Program-made: the position numbers and the translations under genes
Origin: Daphnia carinata
Taxonomy: Eukaryota; Arthropoda; Branchiopoda; Diplostraca; Daphniidae
NCBI RefSeq assembly: GCF_022539665.2
Contig: NC_081332.1
Coordinates: 4,665,803 to 4,729,802, forward strand
Direction of reading: 5' to 3'
DNA: 64,000 nt
In this document: piece after piece, positions 40,310 through 53,660 of the stretch
Position numbering within the stretch: position 1 is the stretch's first letter
Layout: the number at the start of each line of letters is the position of its first letter
The notes under the pieces: model-generated
Seen by the model: the letters and a program-made list of their open reading frames with translations, nothing else
The model's database searches: none
What the model was told of the DNA's origin: nothing

Positions 40310-43300
40310 GCGTAATGAAATCCAAGTGCAAGACGCCTATCAATGACCTGAAAGGTTATTGTCCTTTTTTTTCCCAAACAATAGACTCCTCGTATTGACC
40401 TACAGGGTTCGTGTTACTCCTACCTTCGTCACACTAGTATCACGTTTCGTTTGATGAGGTGCGCTGCGTTAATAGAACTATACATAGTATTAGATATCCT
40501 CTTGGCGACAAATGTGATCCATGCGAATCCCTCGTGACTTGTTTCCGGAAACAATAATCTCCCCCCTTTGGTTTTCCACCCCCTGTTGTCATCACGTTTA
40601 TCCGTGATAACAATGGTAAGTTGGATGTCCAATAAACAAGGTTTTTAATTCTCGATACATAGAAAAAAAAAAAATAAAGCCACGCAGAGTTGTTTGACGG
40701 CACGCACACCATTAACTATCTAGCGCATTGATAAATTTGAAAACAAAAATTACGTAAATGGAATGAAAATTTAAATTCCTGGCAAAAAATTCAAGAAAAC
40801 ACAGCCAAGAATGACCGCAGCAAAACGCAATCGTTAGGTAAATCGAGTGAACGCGCACGAGACATCGCATCCGTGTGATAGCGTGAAAATAAATTCCCCA
40901 TCGTATAGACTATGTAAGGGAAAAGATTCACCATAGATCGTCGATCGATATTTCAGTCATTGTCATATTGTGTGGTCTACGCTTTTCCCCCGTCCTCTTT
41001 GCGATCGCGAAGCGTCAGTGCAATCCTTTATTGGTGAAATTGTGTGCTATTGGTAATATGCTAAGCCGATTTCCTGTTGGGGTATGTCTTCGAAAGAAAT
41101 TTCAAGTGGGAAAGCGATAACTCCCACGTAATGCTGTGTACGCACGAGAATTAATTTGAGCTCGCGTACGATGTTATGTTAGTACAAACAAGTTTGAGCT
41201 TCAAGATGTAAATGAAATGGTACCTTATGGGGAGGACGATCCCCCCTTTAAGATTGCGGTTTCAACAACTATCGCGATTTACAATTTCCTCCATAAAATG
41301 CAGCATCATCTTCCATTGCAAGAAAAGAGGGGCAAAAGATTTTATTCTTTTAATTCTCTGCATATATACGTTCTATAGCAATCCGAAGAGCCATTTAACG
41401 CCACGGGAACGAATGCCGTTGTCGGATGAGCTTGATTAAAATGTACATCATTTGTACGTGTCATACAACATTATTCATTCTGTCGATGCGGTAATGTGTT
41501 CCGCGAACCAACGATTGAAACCACCACCTTTTTAATATCGCGTAACAACACATATGTTCCGCCACGCTAATTTGCTGAATTTCTTTTCTGCCGCCGGATC
41601 GGAAGTTCGACCCAACCAAATACATAAGAGAAACCAAGAATCAGGCATGCCGTATTCCAACTGTTGAAAATAGTTTTGCAACACAATGCAATCAACGGTT
41701 GTATACAAGAATTATAGCTCGCACTACGCCGCCTCTCTTCTGGCTGGCTGTGGCTGGATCGATAAAATCCAGCAACTCATATGGTTCATGGAAGCCATAT
41801 TGATCAAAGAGACAATTCTATGCTATTGGAATGAAACTGGATATAAGTGAGTTGTGTGTGTGTGACGAAAGCGCAATTTAATTCGCACTTGATCCGTCAC
41901 CATATTTCATTTTCTTGTTAACACTTGTGCGCTGCTTGCAGAAAGGGGAATTCATTCCAAAGGATCGCTGGAGGACGAAAATCCTTGGGAAATATAACGC
42001 CCAGTAGCGTAATCATCTGAAATCTTGTGTGCAATAAAAAACCGTATTTTTAATCATGGTACAGTAATAGAAGACGCTGTAGTAACCAATCGTTCTTCTT
42101 TACTTATTGATTTTTGTTAATGGGATTACAAAGAAAGGAATAGCCCGACAGCTAGCTTAAGGACTTTTCTCGAGGATGAATCGTGACCAAAGAAAAAAAA
42201 AACCACTCAAAAATTGCCTTTATCTTGTTGCCAACTGCTCTTTTTGTACATTTGAATGAAAGGGGAAATTACATTTTATTATCAATCCTTTTGATTCGTG
42301 AAATTCTACTTGACCATCATAAATGTTGGCTGTGGCTTAAAAGTAGTCGCGAATGTAAAAAGGATCGACATTTCGATACGAAATATGACTGCACCTTCGC
42401 CAACTCTTTTCCTCTACCAAATCATAATGGTTTACATTATATTGTCGACATTCGCTTAACAAAGTTTCTTTCATCTGCCTTTTGACACGAGAAATGCCCC
42501 AAGAGCGTGACCGTATAGAGTTGACTCATTGCACCGTCAGATGCTCATACAAGTCTTCATCATTCATGCATCAATTAATCACCTTGCCAATTGCAGCCGC
42601 CACTCGTCAATTTTTCTATACAGAAAACGTTCGCCAATTTATCCATCATGTCAGTTGTCTCTTGCGCGCTCCATTTTCGCTGTAATGATGATCTTGACTT
42701 TGCAACCAGTAATTAATGATTTGTATGAAGACGGTTAGGAAAGTGGGAGAGATCAAAACGCATGAATCAAAGACCTTTAATAGCCTCTTCTTACATTTTT
42801 TTTGGTTTGATTACAATAAAGACACTGATCAACATGTTTTGTTCATTAGAGCTCTCTGCTCGGTGTGCTTTGTACATTTTATCAGGCTAATGATTCAAAG
42901 GTTTTGAAGCACGACTCTTCCCATAATAAGTAGGCAAAAACGTGCATAATTGAGTTTGTTATTTGTTCTTTTGCCTTGTACACTGGCTATACGTATAGGA
43001 CTAATGATCTCCTTGTTATGCATCGCTTATGGCGTGTATAGCCCATCCAACAAATGGGAGAGGCATTTTAACATATTCAAATGCAGTGCTCACATTTGGC
43101 AGACTGAGATATGCGAGGATTAATTTTAAACATGTGTGTTATGTGGTAAACCCTGGACGTCGTCACAATGGACAAAAAGAGGCTCTTTGGTCGAATTTGT
43201 GACTATAAAGCTTTCGTCTGTATATTGCTTAGAAGGACAACATTAGATGGGGAAAAGCACATTCATGCGTGCAGCTATTTGTGGCCAGCCCTTTTTTCGC

Positions 43301-46300
43301 GTGTTGGGCAGCACTCAACTATTTGTTCAAAAGGCGTTTGAGTCATTGGATTTGTGGGCCGTCACGAACATATTTTGCTCATCCTTTCGTCCATTCAGAG
43401 GTACAACCCCCTTTTTCTCCTTCCAAGAGTTGGCATCTATATATTCTTGTCGCGTTATTCTTAGTGAGTCTTCAACGAAAAGCCAAACTTTAAAAATGGT
43501 ATAAAGAAACTTGAAATTTCTGCATGTGAAGCTCCTTTCCTTTTTCTTGAATGTAAACTTGTAAACACCTTTCTTATTGGGAACAGTGTGCATGTTTCAC
43601 TACAGCCTTGACGTCATACGTTTTGGAAAATCAACGAACATTGTGCTCCTCCTAAACGTAGGAAAAGTATGGAAGATGTTTATGCAAATCGCATTTGTGT
43701 GGACGTGAAAAATGCCACTTATCAGCAACTTTTCAGTTCACTTTTGCTTTCCGAATGGTAGTGCGTGATTGCAAACTACCAACAATTCGTTTTGGTCAAT
43801 AGTGCTGGTCGATGGACAGCATTCGGCCGAAGAATGCAACTGTGTTGTGCCAAAGAAGACTAAAAAAGTTAACAGTCATCGTTGATGTTACATGTCTTTT
43901 TATTTGTCAGCAATGTTGCATGTCCTTGTTATGTGAAGATACATGTGTAGCCTACTTCCTAAAGCGCTTTGATAAGATTATGCCCGATTATTCGAAGACT
44001 AACTTCGTTTTAGTAATTCATTCCTCGTTGATAAAGAAAACATGCACCCCATGATGCATTTCAAATAGACCGTGTTACAATAAAAAGATAATTTAATACT
44101 CCACCGTATATGCAACCGCATTTTGCTTGAATGTCCTTATTTATCCTCAATTCCAGAAGGATAACTTGTAAGTATTCGATTTCACAAGATTTACTCAGCA
44201 ATCACAGCGTATTAGCGTACAACATTATTTTGAGCGTTTACGTCGGAGCATTCGTTTTTATTCGGGTTAGCAAATTGTAGCGGTAGAGATCAACCGTAAA
44301 CAAGAAGAAAATAAAATAGATGAACAAGAAAAACTTGTCGATTAAACTGGAAAGCTATCTGCATATAGAATTAAATATTATGCGATACAACAAGACGAAC
44401 AAGTTGTGTTGTTGACTAAATTCCATACGACGATATTTGAACGTGACTGAATTTCTCTTAGATTGCTTAAATGCTTTCACGTTTATTAATTTTAGGGGAA
44501 AATGTTTATTGATTTTCTGATTGGAAGAAGCATTCCCTTTGGCAAGAGCATCAGAAAATAAGCATTAGAAATCTAAAAACGACATTACTCTATTAAAAAC
44601 TTTACTTGGAATGTTGTGTGACGTCCGTCGCAAAAAAAAACATTTAAAAATAATTGTATTCATATGCTTTTTTTTTGCCATTCCTTGATGTAAATTAGTG
44701 TTGCGTCAAGCGTGATTTACGACATAGATGTAAAACGATCGTCTAGCAAACTTGGTTTATCGATTCGCATTTGCTATCTAATTATTTTCTCAGCCGGAAA
44801 GCCTATGATAGTAAAATAATCTCGCTAACAAGCACCAAAATTTTAAAAGAGACATTTAGTGACGCAAACTGAATTGCAGCAATTTTTCTTTTCCTCGAAA
44901 ATTTAATTATAATGACGAAATTTGCGTTTGTTCTCGATATACCGATGCTTATTTACCGTATTCCTTTCTTGTTGTTGGCGAACTTTCAATGAGAATGCGA
45001 AAGGATCCTTTGATGGACCCTTTCCTGCCTTCGTAAGAGCAATCTTTCTTTTCCCATCCAAACGAAGAGTGGCATTGAAAAATTCTCGAGAGAGGGGAGG
45101 ATAAGTATGACAGAAAAGCGAAGAAAGAACTCAACTTGATTACTGTATTCTGTCAATTCCTATAAATATATGGAAACTACCTACTGGCCGTAAATAATAG
45201 CCAGTCCAGTTACGCATTTTGTAGCCTACCGTTCCGTTTCAACGCGCCTTTTTACAGCGAGTAGCGGGAATCCTTACCGGAATTTGCATACTATCCAGCG
45301 GAGAATGTGTGTATACGTTGCACGGACAAGCGAATCGTTGTTGAACATCGTACACAGTTGAGAAAGCATCGAATTTCAACAAATTGAATAGGCACATCGA
45401 AATTTATTTTTGCCTAACGTTGTTCTTCCCGATTGCTTAACGAACGGCTGCAGCCTAGTGATAAGCTATAACTTGAATCCTTTCAAGCTGGATGATGGTA
45501 AAATGTTGTGCTAAAAAAGGTCCCCAACACAAAACTGGGCTAGACACATGGACTTTTTCATCGCGTTTTTGATAGCGCTGACGATTTGGCTTCTTCGGTT
45601 GGGTGATTTTAATGTCGTCGAACTCCTCCTGTGGCCTTTTTGCGGGAGGAAGGGTTTGACTGCAGTTGATCGATTATAGTCGCTAATGTGTAATCGATCA
45701 AACAATTTTTAAAGGCATTAAATTTCATCAAATTCTCCTACGAGGGAAACTTGTAGTGCAGTGAATAGAAATGAAGAATTCGGCTTTACACAACTGGAAG
45801 TTGTATGCGAAAAGAGAGGACAAAATCAATGTCCTTGTCAACTTAATTTCTGCAATACATGGCGAAGAGCTTGATTGGCGATCGACATAGTTTCTCCATT
45901 TGTCTGGAAGACGTGTTCTAATACGATTTTCGATAGTGTCGGCCACAATCTCAGCTGCATGTCAACAACGACGACCATCTCTTGGCAATATAGACTCTTA
46001 GCTGTCAACATCGTAGAATGGCCTTTCTATATCTAACATGAAAGTAACAGCCATATTCAACCCTGGAGAGTAATTCTACTATACACTGTCGGGCCATCCG
46101 CCCACAGATGATGATTTATGGCCTTCCATTGACGACTATTGTACACGAAAAATTGCTTCGTCGTGTGTAAGCATTATAGTGTGTGTGTGTAGGAAGCTGG
46201 ATGAAGTTTCCTCCCGATGTGTTACCAACTTGTCGAGTTCCGGGCGCGTGCAATGACTTTATACTCCGGGAGGAGTATAGTACACAATTGATTTGGTAAC

Positions 46301-47345
46301 GTATACAATTGGTTTAAAATGGGCTTAACTTATTGCTTTGCGCTCCTGTCGGATCACGTTACGTTAACAGTAAGTTTCAGAATGAACATAGCACCATAAA
46401 TGTCAAGAATATTATGTTACAGATGTCCCTTTTTTATCTCATTTGGCTATGCAAATTGGTTCCGTTTTGTATAAATCTTAACTTGCTTAAAGTTAAACTG
46501 AATTGCGTCAGTCAATGCAATTTTGATTGAAATACTTGCATGCACACTTTTACGATGGCAGCTGGACATTTGTCTTTTCTGATAATTGTGTAGCCAGTTG
46601 ATGTTATGCCATGGTGGACCCATTATCAATAACGCATATGCACAACGACAGTTTTATTCAAAGATATGCTGCGTACCAAAAACAACTGTTTACCGAGTCG
46701 TGCAATAATAAGTCTTGATTCATTCATCTGAGTGCCTAGTAATAGAAATGTTTTTTTTTTATAAGGAACAATCCTATTTATCGTAACGATCTCATATGTT
46801 TTTGCCGGGGCATATTTACTTCCACGTTAGCAATGAGCAATCAGCTAATCAGTCTGAGCGTTGCAACTGTTGCAGAACTCAAACAAAAAGTCTGAGATTT
46901 ATTTATTTTGCTTTGACGTAGTTGGAAAACCAGCACGTCGGCTGATTTCCACTTTCACGAGTGGGCCATTACGGTCTCAAATATACTCTACCACTTATCG
47001 TTTGACGTTTCGAGAGTATAAACTCCACGTCACACCCAGATATCGTTTATTTGACATCTCCTACTTTGATTTTTATGTTTGATCTTGATTAACAGTCGAG
47101 AGTAAATGACAAGTTTTACGACAGCCTGCTCTAAAACATGCAAAAAGGGCTTTTCGAGAAAGAACGAATTCTCGTTTTTGGTTATTCAACGATCGTCGCC
47201 TCGATCTCTTGGAACAATTTCTTGTTGTTGCAGCCTCCCATGATCTGAAATGACCTTAACTAAAACGTGTCAGATGCTACATTCTACGTAAAAGACTCTT
47301 TCGTAAACGACTGATGTATGCGAAATTTTAGTCGCGTTCTACCTC

Positions 47346-47353
47346 TATAAAAG
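47346..47353 (+). promoter_or_regulatory. TATA box of the GPCR gene
   Basis: TATAAAAG, 117 nt upstream of the first ATG (47470), giving an expected start site near 47376 and a 5' UTR of about 95 nt with no earlier ATG. Confidence 0.55.
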
Positions 47354-47469
47354 CGTGTCGTGTCATTGGGTATACACTACGTAACGTGACGATCGTGTTG
47401 CTGGTTCACTCGTTTACTATAGAAAGTCAATTTCGTTTTTGTTTTTTAAACCTCTTCTTTTTTTCGGGA

Positions 47470-50400
47470 ATGATTAAACGTAGGACAATGGACGAGGCTA
47501 TGGCAACCACCAGAGATACTTCGTTTCTTCAACTACATAACAACAGTAGGGAGGAAAACGCGATCCTCACATCTGCCAGCAATTCAACGGAGATGGCTGG
47601 CTTTTATCAAAGCTTTCCCCATTGTGTTCTGCCGAACGTTTCCATATCCAACATATCCGAGTCGGAGAAGTTGTATTTCCCGCTGTTCGAGTTTGTCATC
47701 AGCCTCGTTCTATTAGTTGTCGTCGCTCTTCCCGGCCTGGTCGGAAACTTTATTTCCATTTTTATTCTATCACGACCTCAGATGAGAACGTCTCTCAACG
47801 TCATCCTTATCGGTACGTTCAATTCTTTTGTTTAATAAGTCAACATGAATTATACGCACAAAAGTTGTTTCAGCATGTCCTCACATATAAAGACGCCCCC
47901 ATAAATTAAAATTTGATCCGGAGCTCTGCATCTTACAAGACTCGGTTCATGATAGAATGCTTTTAATAATGATTAGACGTATTTATTTCGTTCAAATGAA
48001 CTCGAGTGGAAGTTGATAATTAGACACACACACATGAAAATGCATTGTTCGTTTTTTTTCTATGTCTCGTATAGGCTTGGCCAGTTTTGATTCTATTCTA
48101 CTGCTCACATCGATTTTGCTGTTTGTTGTCCCATCAATTTACACGTACAGTGGCGTTGGCGAGTTTTACTACCGTCACATTCACCCACTCATAACGCCCT
48201 ACACGTTCTTGCTGGGCACAACTGCTCAGACAAGTTCTGGTAAACGTTCTTACTCTCCTTGTTTCGGCAAAACTGTAATTGTGTGAAATTGTTTTGTAGT
48301 TTATCTTACTCTTACGGTGACGGTTGAACGTTACATTGCCGTATGCCATCCACTTCGTGCACGAGCGTGGTGCACATGCAAACGGGGACGAATGGCTGTG
48401 ATCATCATTGGAATTGGTTCTCTTTTATACAACTTACCTCGTTTCTTCGAAGTAGAGCGATGTCTCTACGTTGACAACGAGTTGGGCGAATCGTGGATCA
48501 TGGTAAATAGCAAAGTCTTATGAAAAGAAGAGCGATGCACAGTTAATTAACTTTTATTTTAGCTCATCCCTTCAAATCTACGAAATGATAAAACTTACAT
48601 AACCGGTTACATCGTGACCCTCTATTTCCTCATCATGAATTTTGTTCCATTTACTTCACTGGCAATATTGAATGGAGCCATTTACAAACAGGTAAGTAAT
48701 ATAGAAAATATTTGCAGCAGTAGCGTCTGAAATATCCTTTATCTGCTAAATGCGTAGTGAGTCTCTCACAAGAAACTGAGCACCAACGGACAGAGACGAT
48801 CCCCCCAAGTTCTTGTCTTAAAGTCCATTCTTTTACAATATCTAGTTTAATTAGCAGAGCAGTGGCATTTAAGCTTCGTGGTGCGTTCAACAATGGCGAA
48901 CTCGATACTATTAAGTTGTAGAAACAAAGCTGACCGATCTCGAGTACATACTGCAAGTACCCAAAGATAGTTCGTGAATGTGGGTGATTTCTCATGCGAC
49001 GTAACGAGCCATTTGCGTAGTGGCCTAATGAGGGACTGTCCTGCAATTGATACATAGTTTCAGAAATATTTAAGCCACTCTAATCTACGTAAGTTTTCGG
49101 TAATATAAACATGAAGCGTTATTTTTGGATTGATGAGAAATATCCATCTTTGGTGTTCAATTCAAGTTGTTTTTTTGCCTAACAACGTTCTAGGAGAGTC
49201 CTGCACATCGAAACGATGTAATAAATTCTAATAGCTGTAAAACTGTGCTGCAGGTGCGGAAGGCGAATCGCGAGCGCTCTTTGCTTACCAATTCACAAAA
49301 GAGGGAAATTGGTTTAGCAACAATGTTACTCTGCGTCGTAGCTGTCTTCTTCATATTCAATATCTTGGCTATGGTCGTCAACATTTTCGAAGTAGCCAAT
49401 ATCCTTGTGGACGAAATGACACGTGTCAGCAACCTACTCGTTTCGGTCAATTCGTCCGTCAACTTTGTGATTTATTGCATCTTTGGAGACAAATTTCAAC
49501 GCCTATTTCTACGCTATTTCTGCTACTGCTATTGCTGCTGTAGGCGAAGGCATCCGCAATCCGGTAGACACCCCACCCCCCTTTTTTTTTAAATCAACTA
49601 AATGCATGTTTCATGTTATCATATCCTCCTGTTACATAGGGAGAAGCTCGCCTGACAATCCGGACAATTCCGTATCTATGGGCGCCCATCCAGGAGACGT
49701 CCACCGAGTTTCTACGTTCTCCACTCGGTCTAATGTCACGTCAGGTTAGTGTGTCTTTGCTTCGTATGACATAGACATGTTTTTTTTTTCAAACGTGGCT
49801 TTAAAAGAAAACTAAGGAAAAGCTTAGACGGTGGAGGAAGAGGTTGAAAGAGGAAATCCAAAGGAAAGGTAGACCAATAAAAAAAAATGTAGCTATGCGT
49901 CATCTTTCAAACCCTTCCCCTATTTAAAGACAAAAGACCTAAATAATCGTCATTTAGCTTCGGGTTGTTAAAAAAAACCACCTCTGGAATTTTCTAATAC
50001 AAGTGACGTTGCTTATTCGCTTTGGAACCGCTAGCATAGTGGGCGTTTCTCTTTTCTTTTCAAGGTTTAAATTTATCCTAATCGCGAGAATGCTAACAAG
50101 TGCTCCTCTGGATTTTCATCGCGATTCGTTAGGATTCCTTCACTACAGTGTGTGTGTGTTAGGAGAAATTAGAAAGTGGCAACAGCTCATTAGTTTGTAC
50201 AAGTAAAAAGAAGATTAAGTTTGCTTTCAACCAAAAAAAGAAAAGTGAGTCATCAGATACTGTGAGTTTAAAAAAAAAACTTTGTCGGGATAACAGTGGC
50301 GCTTTTCAGCCATCCCATGTGAAATTGTTCAGATGTAGTCAATACTCAAGTGGAGCGCCCAAAACAAACAGGCAGCTGCTACACCCCCCTCAGTCATCCA

Positions 50401-50989
50401 AGATAAAACATCCGCGGCGAAAATGCTTCCTTTTGTCAGCAACTCTAAAGAAAAGGAAAGAAATTCAAAAGAAAAGTTCAATGTAGGCCTACAGTGTCGT
50501 CATGCATGAGAATCGTTATTTATAGGCAATCAATATCTACAACACATTGTACTTGAATTGTGTGTTTAACGCGATAGGAAAAAAAAATGAGGACCACGTT
50601 CAAACAACTCAAATCCAATATTGTCTAATATAAATATAGTCCAGTTTTCAAAAGAGCTATAAAATAAAAAGGACTTGTTTTGAGAACCCATCCCATTTTA
50701 AGAGCGCCAATCATTTACCTGATTATTTACTGTTTTTTTTATAGGCCGATTGTTATCGATCTCTCGTATGCCTGTGCATACCGTTCGCTCAAATGGAAAC
50801 ATAAATGGATACATCTGTTCGACAAACCGAGGAGGCGGTATAAGTAGTATCTCAACAGCTTCTCGTTCTACGTCCGATTGTACCGGGCAGCTCTATCGGT
50901 CGGCCAATCGACATCAATCTTCAACGCCGCGGCCCAGCATTCAATACGACAGGAACACGTATAACAGAGCTAAACTTTCCAACGCTTAG
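47470..50989 (+). CDS. FMRFamide-receptor-like class A GPCR
   Basis: Seven exons (47470-47812, 48075-48239, 48300-48502, 48563-48691, 49254-49563, 49640-49744, 50745-50989) give 499 residues. The outer N-terminus (1-70) has four N-glycosylation sequons (N24, N38, N56, N61). TM1 lies at about 72-100 with GN at 92-93, TM2 holds ASFDS (117-121), and TM3 ends in ERY (179-181), as in the arthropod FMRFamide receptor group, where VTVTVERY followed by AVC.PLRAR is typical. TM6 and TM7 are in exon 5. The NPxxY motif reads VNFVIY (349-354), with Val-Asn replacing Asn-Pro. After TM7 a cysteine cluster (370-376) fits palmitoylation. The Ser/Thr-rich tail (384-499) lies in exons 6 and 7. The receptor should bind a neuropeptide and signal at the plasma membrane; the ligand cannot be fixed from sequence. 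MDEAM at codon 7 is an alternative start. Confidence 0.9.
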
Positions 50990-52604
50990 GGCTTCTACAC
51001 CAGGAAATAGTTTAATCGTATAAATGTTTATCACCGGAGCATCTCTAGGTTACGTTCACGAGACAAGGTCTTCCTATTTATTTTGAACGATCAATCACGA
51101 TCTTTTGCCATATTGTCCATATAATAGTTTGGCTATCCTGCGAATGTGAGAGAAAAGAATGAACAAAATGTATTTAATTCGACATCAAAATTATTTGGTA
51201 AAAATTCCTAATCGATGGAGACGTTATTGCTATAGACACATGCATTCATTCCATGTACACACACACCCCACATTGAAAATACAAATACTTATGCCTGTCT
51301 GTGTAGGATTTCCTGTGGGTTCATCTTCCTTTTTTCCTTCAGGGTCTTCGCGGTTCACGTCATATCAATTTCACGGGTGGTTTGCATGTTCACATAACAC
51401 AACCCAAATGCCCGTCTGCTCTAAACTGTATAGTACTGCTATATACAAACGGCCTCTGTACTTTAAGCGTTTTGCTCCGTTTGTTTTTGGTGACGTACAT
51501 CCTATGGCAAGGAACGCTCACATCGTGAAAATGGCACATGTGTCCTTAGTCTAGTTTCTATTTCTTTATAGATGTATTGCTAAACTTTTGCTTTTTAAAA
51601 ATGAAAAAAAAAGTTGTGTGTAATAGTTTTTCGAAAGATGGTGTAGACCTTGTTTGCCTGCACTAACGGTTTTCAAGGATGGTTTATATTAGGGGCTCAA
51701 TAGCCAGCCGCTTTCTCCGACGATCGATTTGTCTTTCCGATCGTCGGTTTTCTATAAAATTAACGTAGCGTCACATTTTTTGAAACCTCATTTTTAGATG
51801 TGGCCTCGACGTTCAATTCAACGCTTTTATGGAACCCACACATTTCTCCGCATCGATAGAAATGTCGATTTTGGAAACATACTCTCCTTCTTTATTAAAA
51901 AAAAAATAACAAAACTCTCTTAAACCTCCAAAACTTTGTTTTATTGGAAATATCTATATAGTATTTACATTTAAAATTCTACTATCTATTGTATACGATC
52001 AGAAAGTCTGGCCTCTTCAGGCGTCATGCTGCGTGAACGGGAACGGAATTTTTACAAGGAATTCCAGTTTCTGTCACTTCGTGGAGTCTGAAACATAAAT
52101 AATTCAAAAAATCTATAATGCAATGTTTCCCAAAAAATGTAATCTTAAGGCTGGATTCTTGTACATCTGATTGCATCTATGGTGACTTTGTTTCGGGAGA
52201 GAGCAGTAAAAAATGTCTTTTGATTGGACATGTCATAAATTGCAATACTGTAACTGACAGTCGTCACTCAGAAGACATTGCAATTTGACGACCACTTCGG
52301 ATTGGAAATCTAGCATAAGGCCGTACGCATTTATAGTAATCTCACAGTAGAATCTGTAAATGATTTTACAGTTAAACTTGGATAGAAGTTTCACGTGGAA
52401 CTTTCTTGGATTCTAGCAGCCAATCGGTAAGAGCAGTGGCTGTAATAATTTCCAACTGCTGGTACACTTTCAAGGAAAACTTTACCATGCAGGGTTAACC
52501 AAGCAAAATGTAACTAAGCACATCTGTCGCTTGGAAAAAAACTCCACCCTTCTTTGGAAAAAGTATGTAACATTAGTCCACGATTACAGCCCTTACGTGA
52601 GAGC
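50990..52604. other. Intergenic region
   Basis: GPCR 3' UTR followed by sequence with no supported gene. It holds a perfect 10-bp stem-loop at 51717-51747. Short frames here show no recognisable homology. Confidence 0.6.
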
Positions 52605-52612
52605 TATATAAA
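52605..52612 (+). promoter_or_regulatory. TATA box of the secreted-protein gene
   Basis: TATATAAA; an arthropod-type initiator context (ACCAGTC) follows about 30 nt downstream, near 52640. The ATG is at 52708. Confidence 0.7.
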
Positions 52613-52707
52613 GCGAAAGACGTGTACCAACTAAACACCAGTCTCTGCTTCGATTTCAAGTCTGAAACAATCCGTTCCATCGTAGCTTTATCTCTCGTCC
52701 TGCAACA

Positions 52708-53608
52708 ATGAATTCTTTCGTTACGGTGAGTGCAGCTTGCAGCAATGCCTTTAGCTACGTCTATTCGTATCATTCGTTCATAAAATCAATGTCAGAAATT
52801 AACTATTTACTGATTAACTTTCCAGTTGATTGTGCTGTCCCTATCGGCTTTGCTTCTGACCCAAGCTGCTCCACCTCTGGCTTACGGGAAAAGCTATGGC
52901 AATACTCCAGGTAAGCCTTAAACATATTTGTATTAGACTCAATTAAATAGCATTGTTTTTGTTTTAAATGAAATCTTTGCTAACGCCGATATTCAAAGCA
53001 TTTTAAATTTATATTTCGTTTAAAAAATAAATTAGCTCTACCGCCTTTTGGAGTGGCTGCGAAGCACCCTCGTTACGGAGCCGGATACGGAGGATATGGC
53101 AGTAACTACGGAAACAATGACTATGTCACTGCACTAAGGTACTTATCTATGCACGGCTGAATTTGGCATCTATTACTTCACCGTTTCGTATGTCGACTTG
53201 TTTTGAATTGATGAAAGTAATACGTTTAAAGCAAAATAGGGCGTTGAATAACGCCCTATTGGGAGGGAACTTTATCGATTTTAGCTCTATTTTCCGTTTC
53301 ACTGGAGCGTCAAGATAACAAGATAATATTTGTTTAGAACAAAGTATGAGTCTCGTACATTTGCTGCATATCATTGTGTTCTTTTTGGCAATTGAAATCT
53401 TCACATAGTGAACGAAAACAGTAGAAGCCGAATCTTTCGAGGCGTCTGTTTGCTTGTAGTGTATTAAAATAACAATATCGTTTTTCATTTTTCTAGGTAC
53501 GAAAATCAGGTACGCGAATCTTCCGGTATCGAAACCTCTTACGCCTACGATGTTGAAGGCCAGAAAGTTCAAGTAGCGCGTATCGACCCATATTACAAAA
53601 AATACTAG
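52708..53608 (+). CDS. Small secreted Gly/Tyr-rich protein, cuticle-protein-like
   Basis: Four exons (52708-52725, 52826-52910, 53036-53138, 53497-53608) give 105 residues. The start MNSFVTLIVLSLSALLLTQA is a clear signal peptide with cleavage expected after TQA. The mature part has a Gly/Tyr stretch (RYGAGYGGYGSNYGNN), then ETSYAYDVEGQKVQ and the end DPYYKKY. A six-residue first exon splitting the signal peptide is typical of arthropod cuticular and other secreted structural proteins. The ETSYAYDVEG segment faintly recalls the Rebers-Riddiford motif, but the full motif is absent, so I do not assign it to a CPR family. Extracellular location is well supported; function is unknown. A strong TATA/initiator promoter suggests stage- or tissue-restricted high expression. 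Intron 3 contains a perfect 11-bp hairpin. Confidence 0.85.
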
Positions 53609-53654
53609 AACCCCTATTTAAAATGTATGTCATGGAAGCAAAGTCCAGTAACAG

Positions 53655-53660
53655 AATAAA
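53655..53660 (+). terminator. Poly(A) signal of the secreted-protein gene
   Basis: AATAAA 47 nt after the stop codon at 53608. Confidence 0.7.

Larger units (their letters stand above)
36284..47345. other. Gene-poor interval
   Basis: About 11 kb between SUCLG2 and the GPCR. Both strands were read; only short frames without recognised homology appear. Notable items are a TATA-like box with a small ORF (40062-40309), a cluster of short inverted repeats (39393-39425) and a small palindrome (46260-46279). This stretch lacks the dense homopolymers of the CUX/CASP introns. It may hold enhancers or long 5' exons of the GPCR or SUCLG2. Confidence 0.6.

Noticed and set aside
45511-45946. Two minus-strand ORFs resembling retroelement debris (NRIRTRLPDKWRNYV; GHRRSSTTLKSPNRRS)
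   Set aside because: The similarity to retroelement gag/pol is only an impression; no terminal repeats, zinc knuckle or polymerase motifs were seen.
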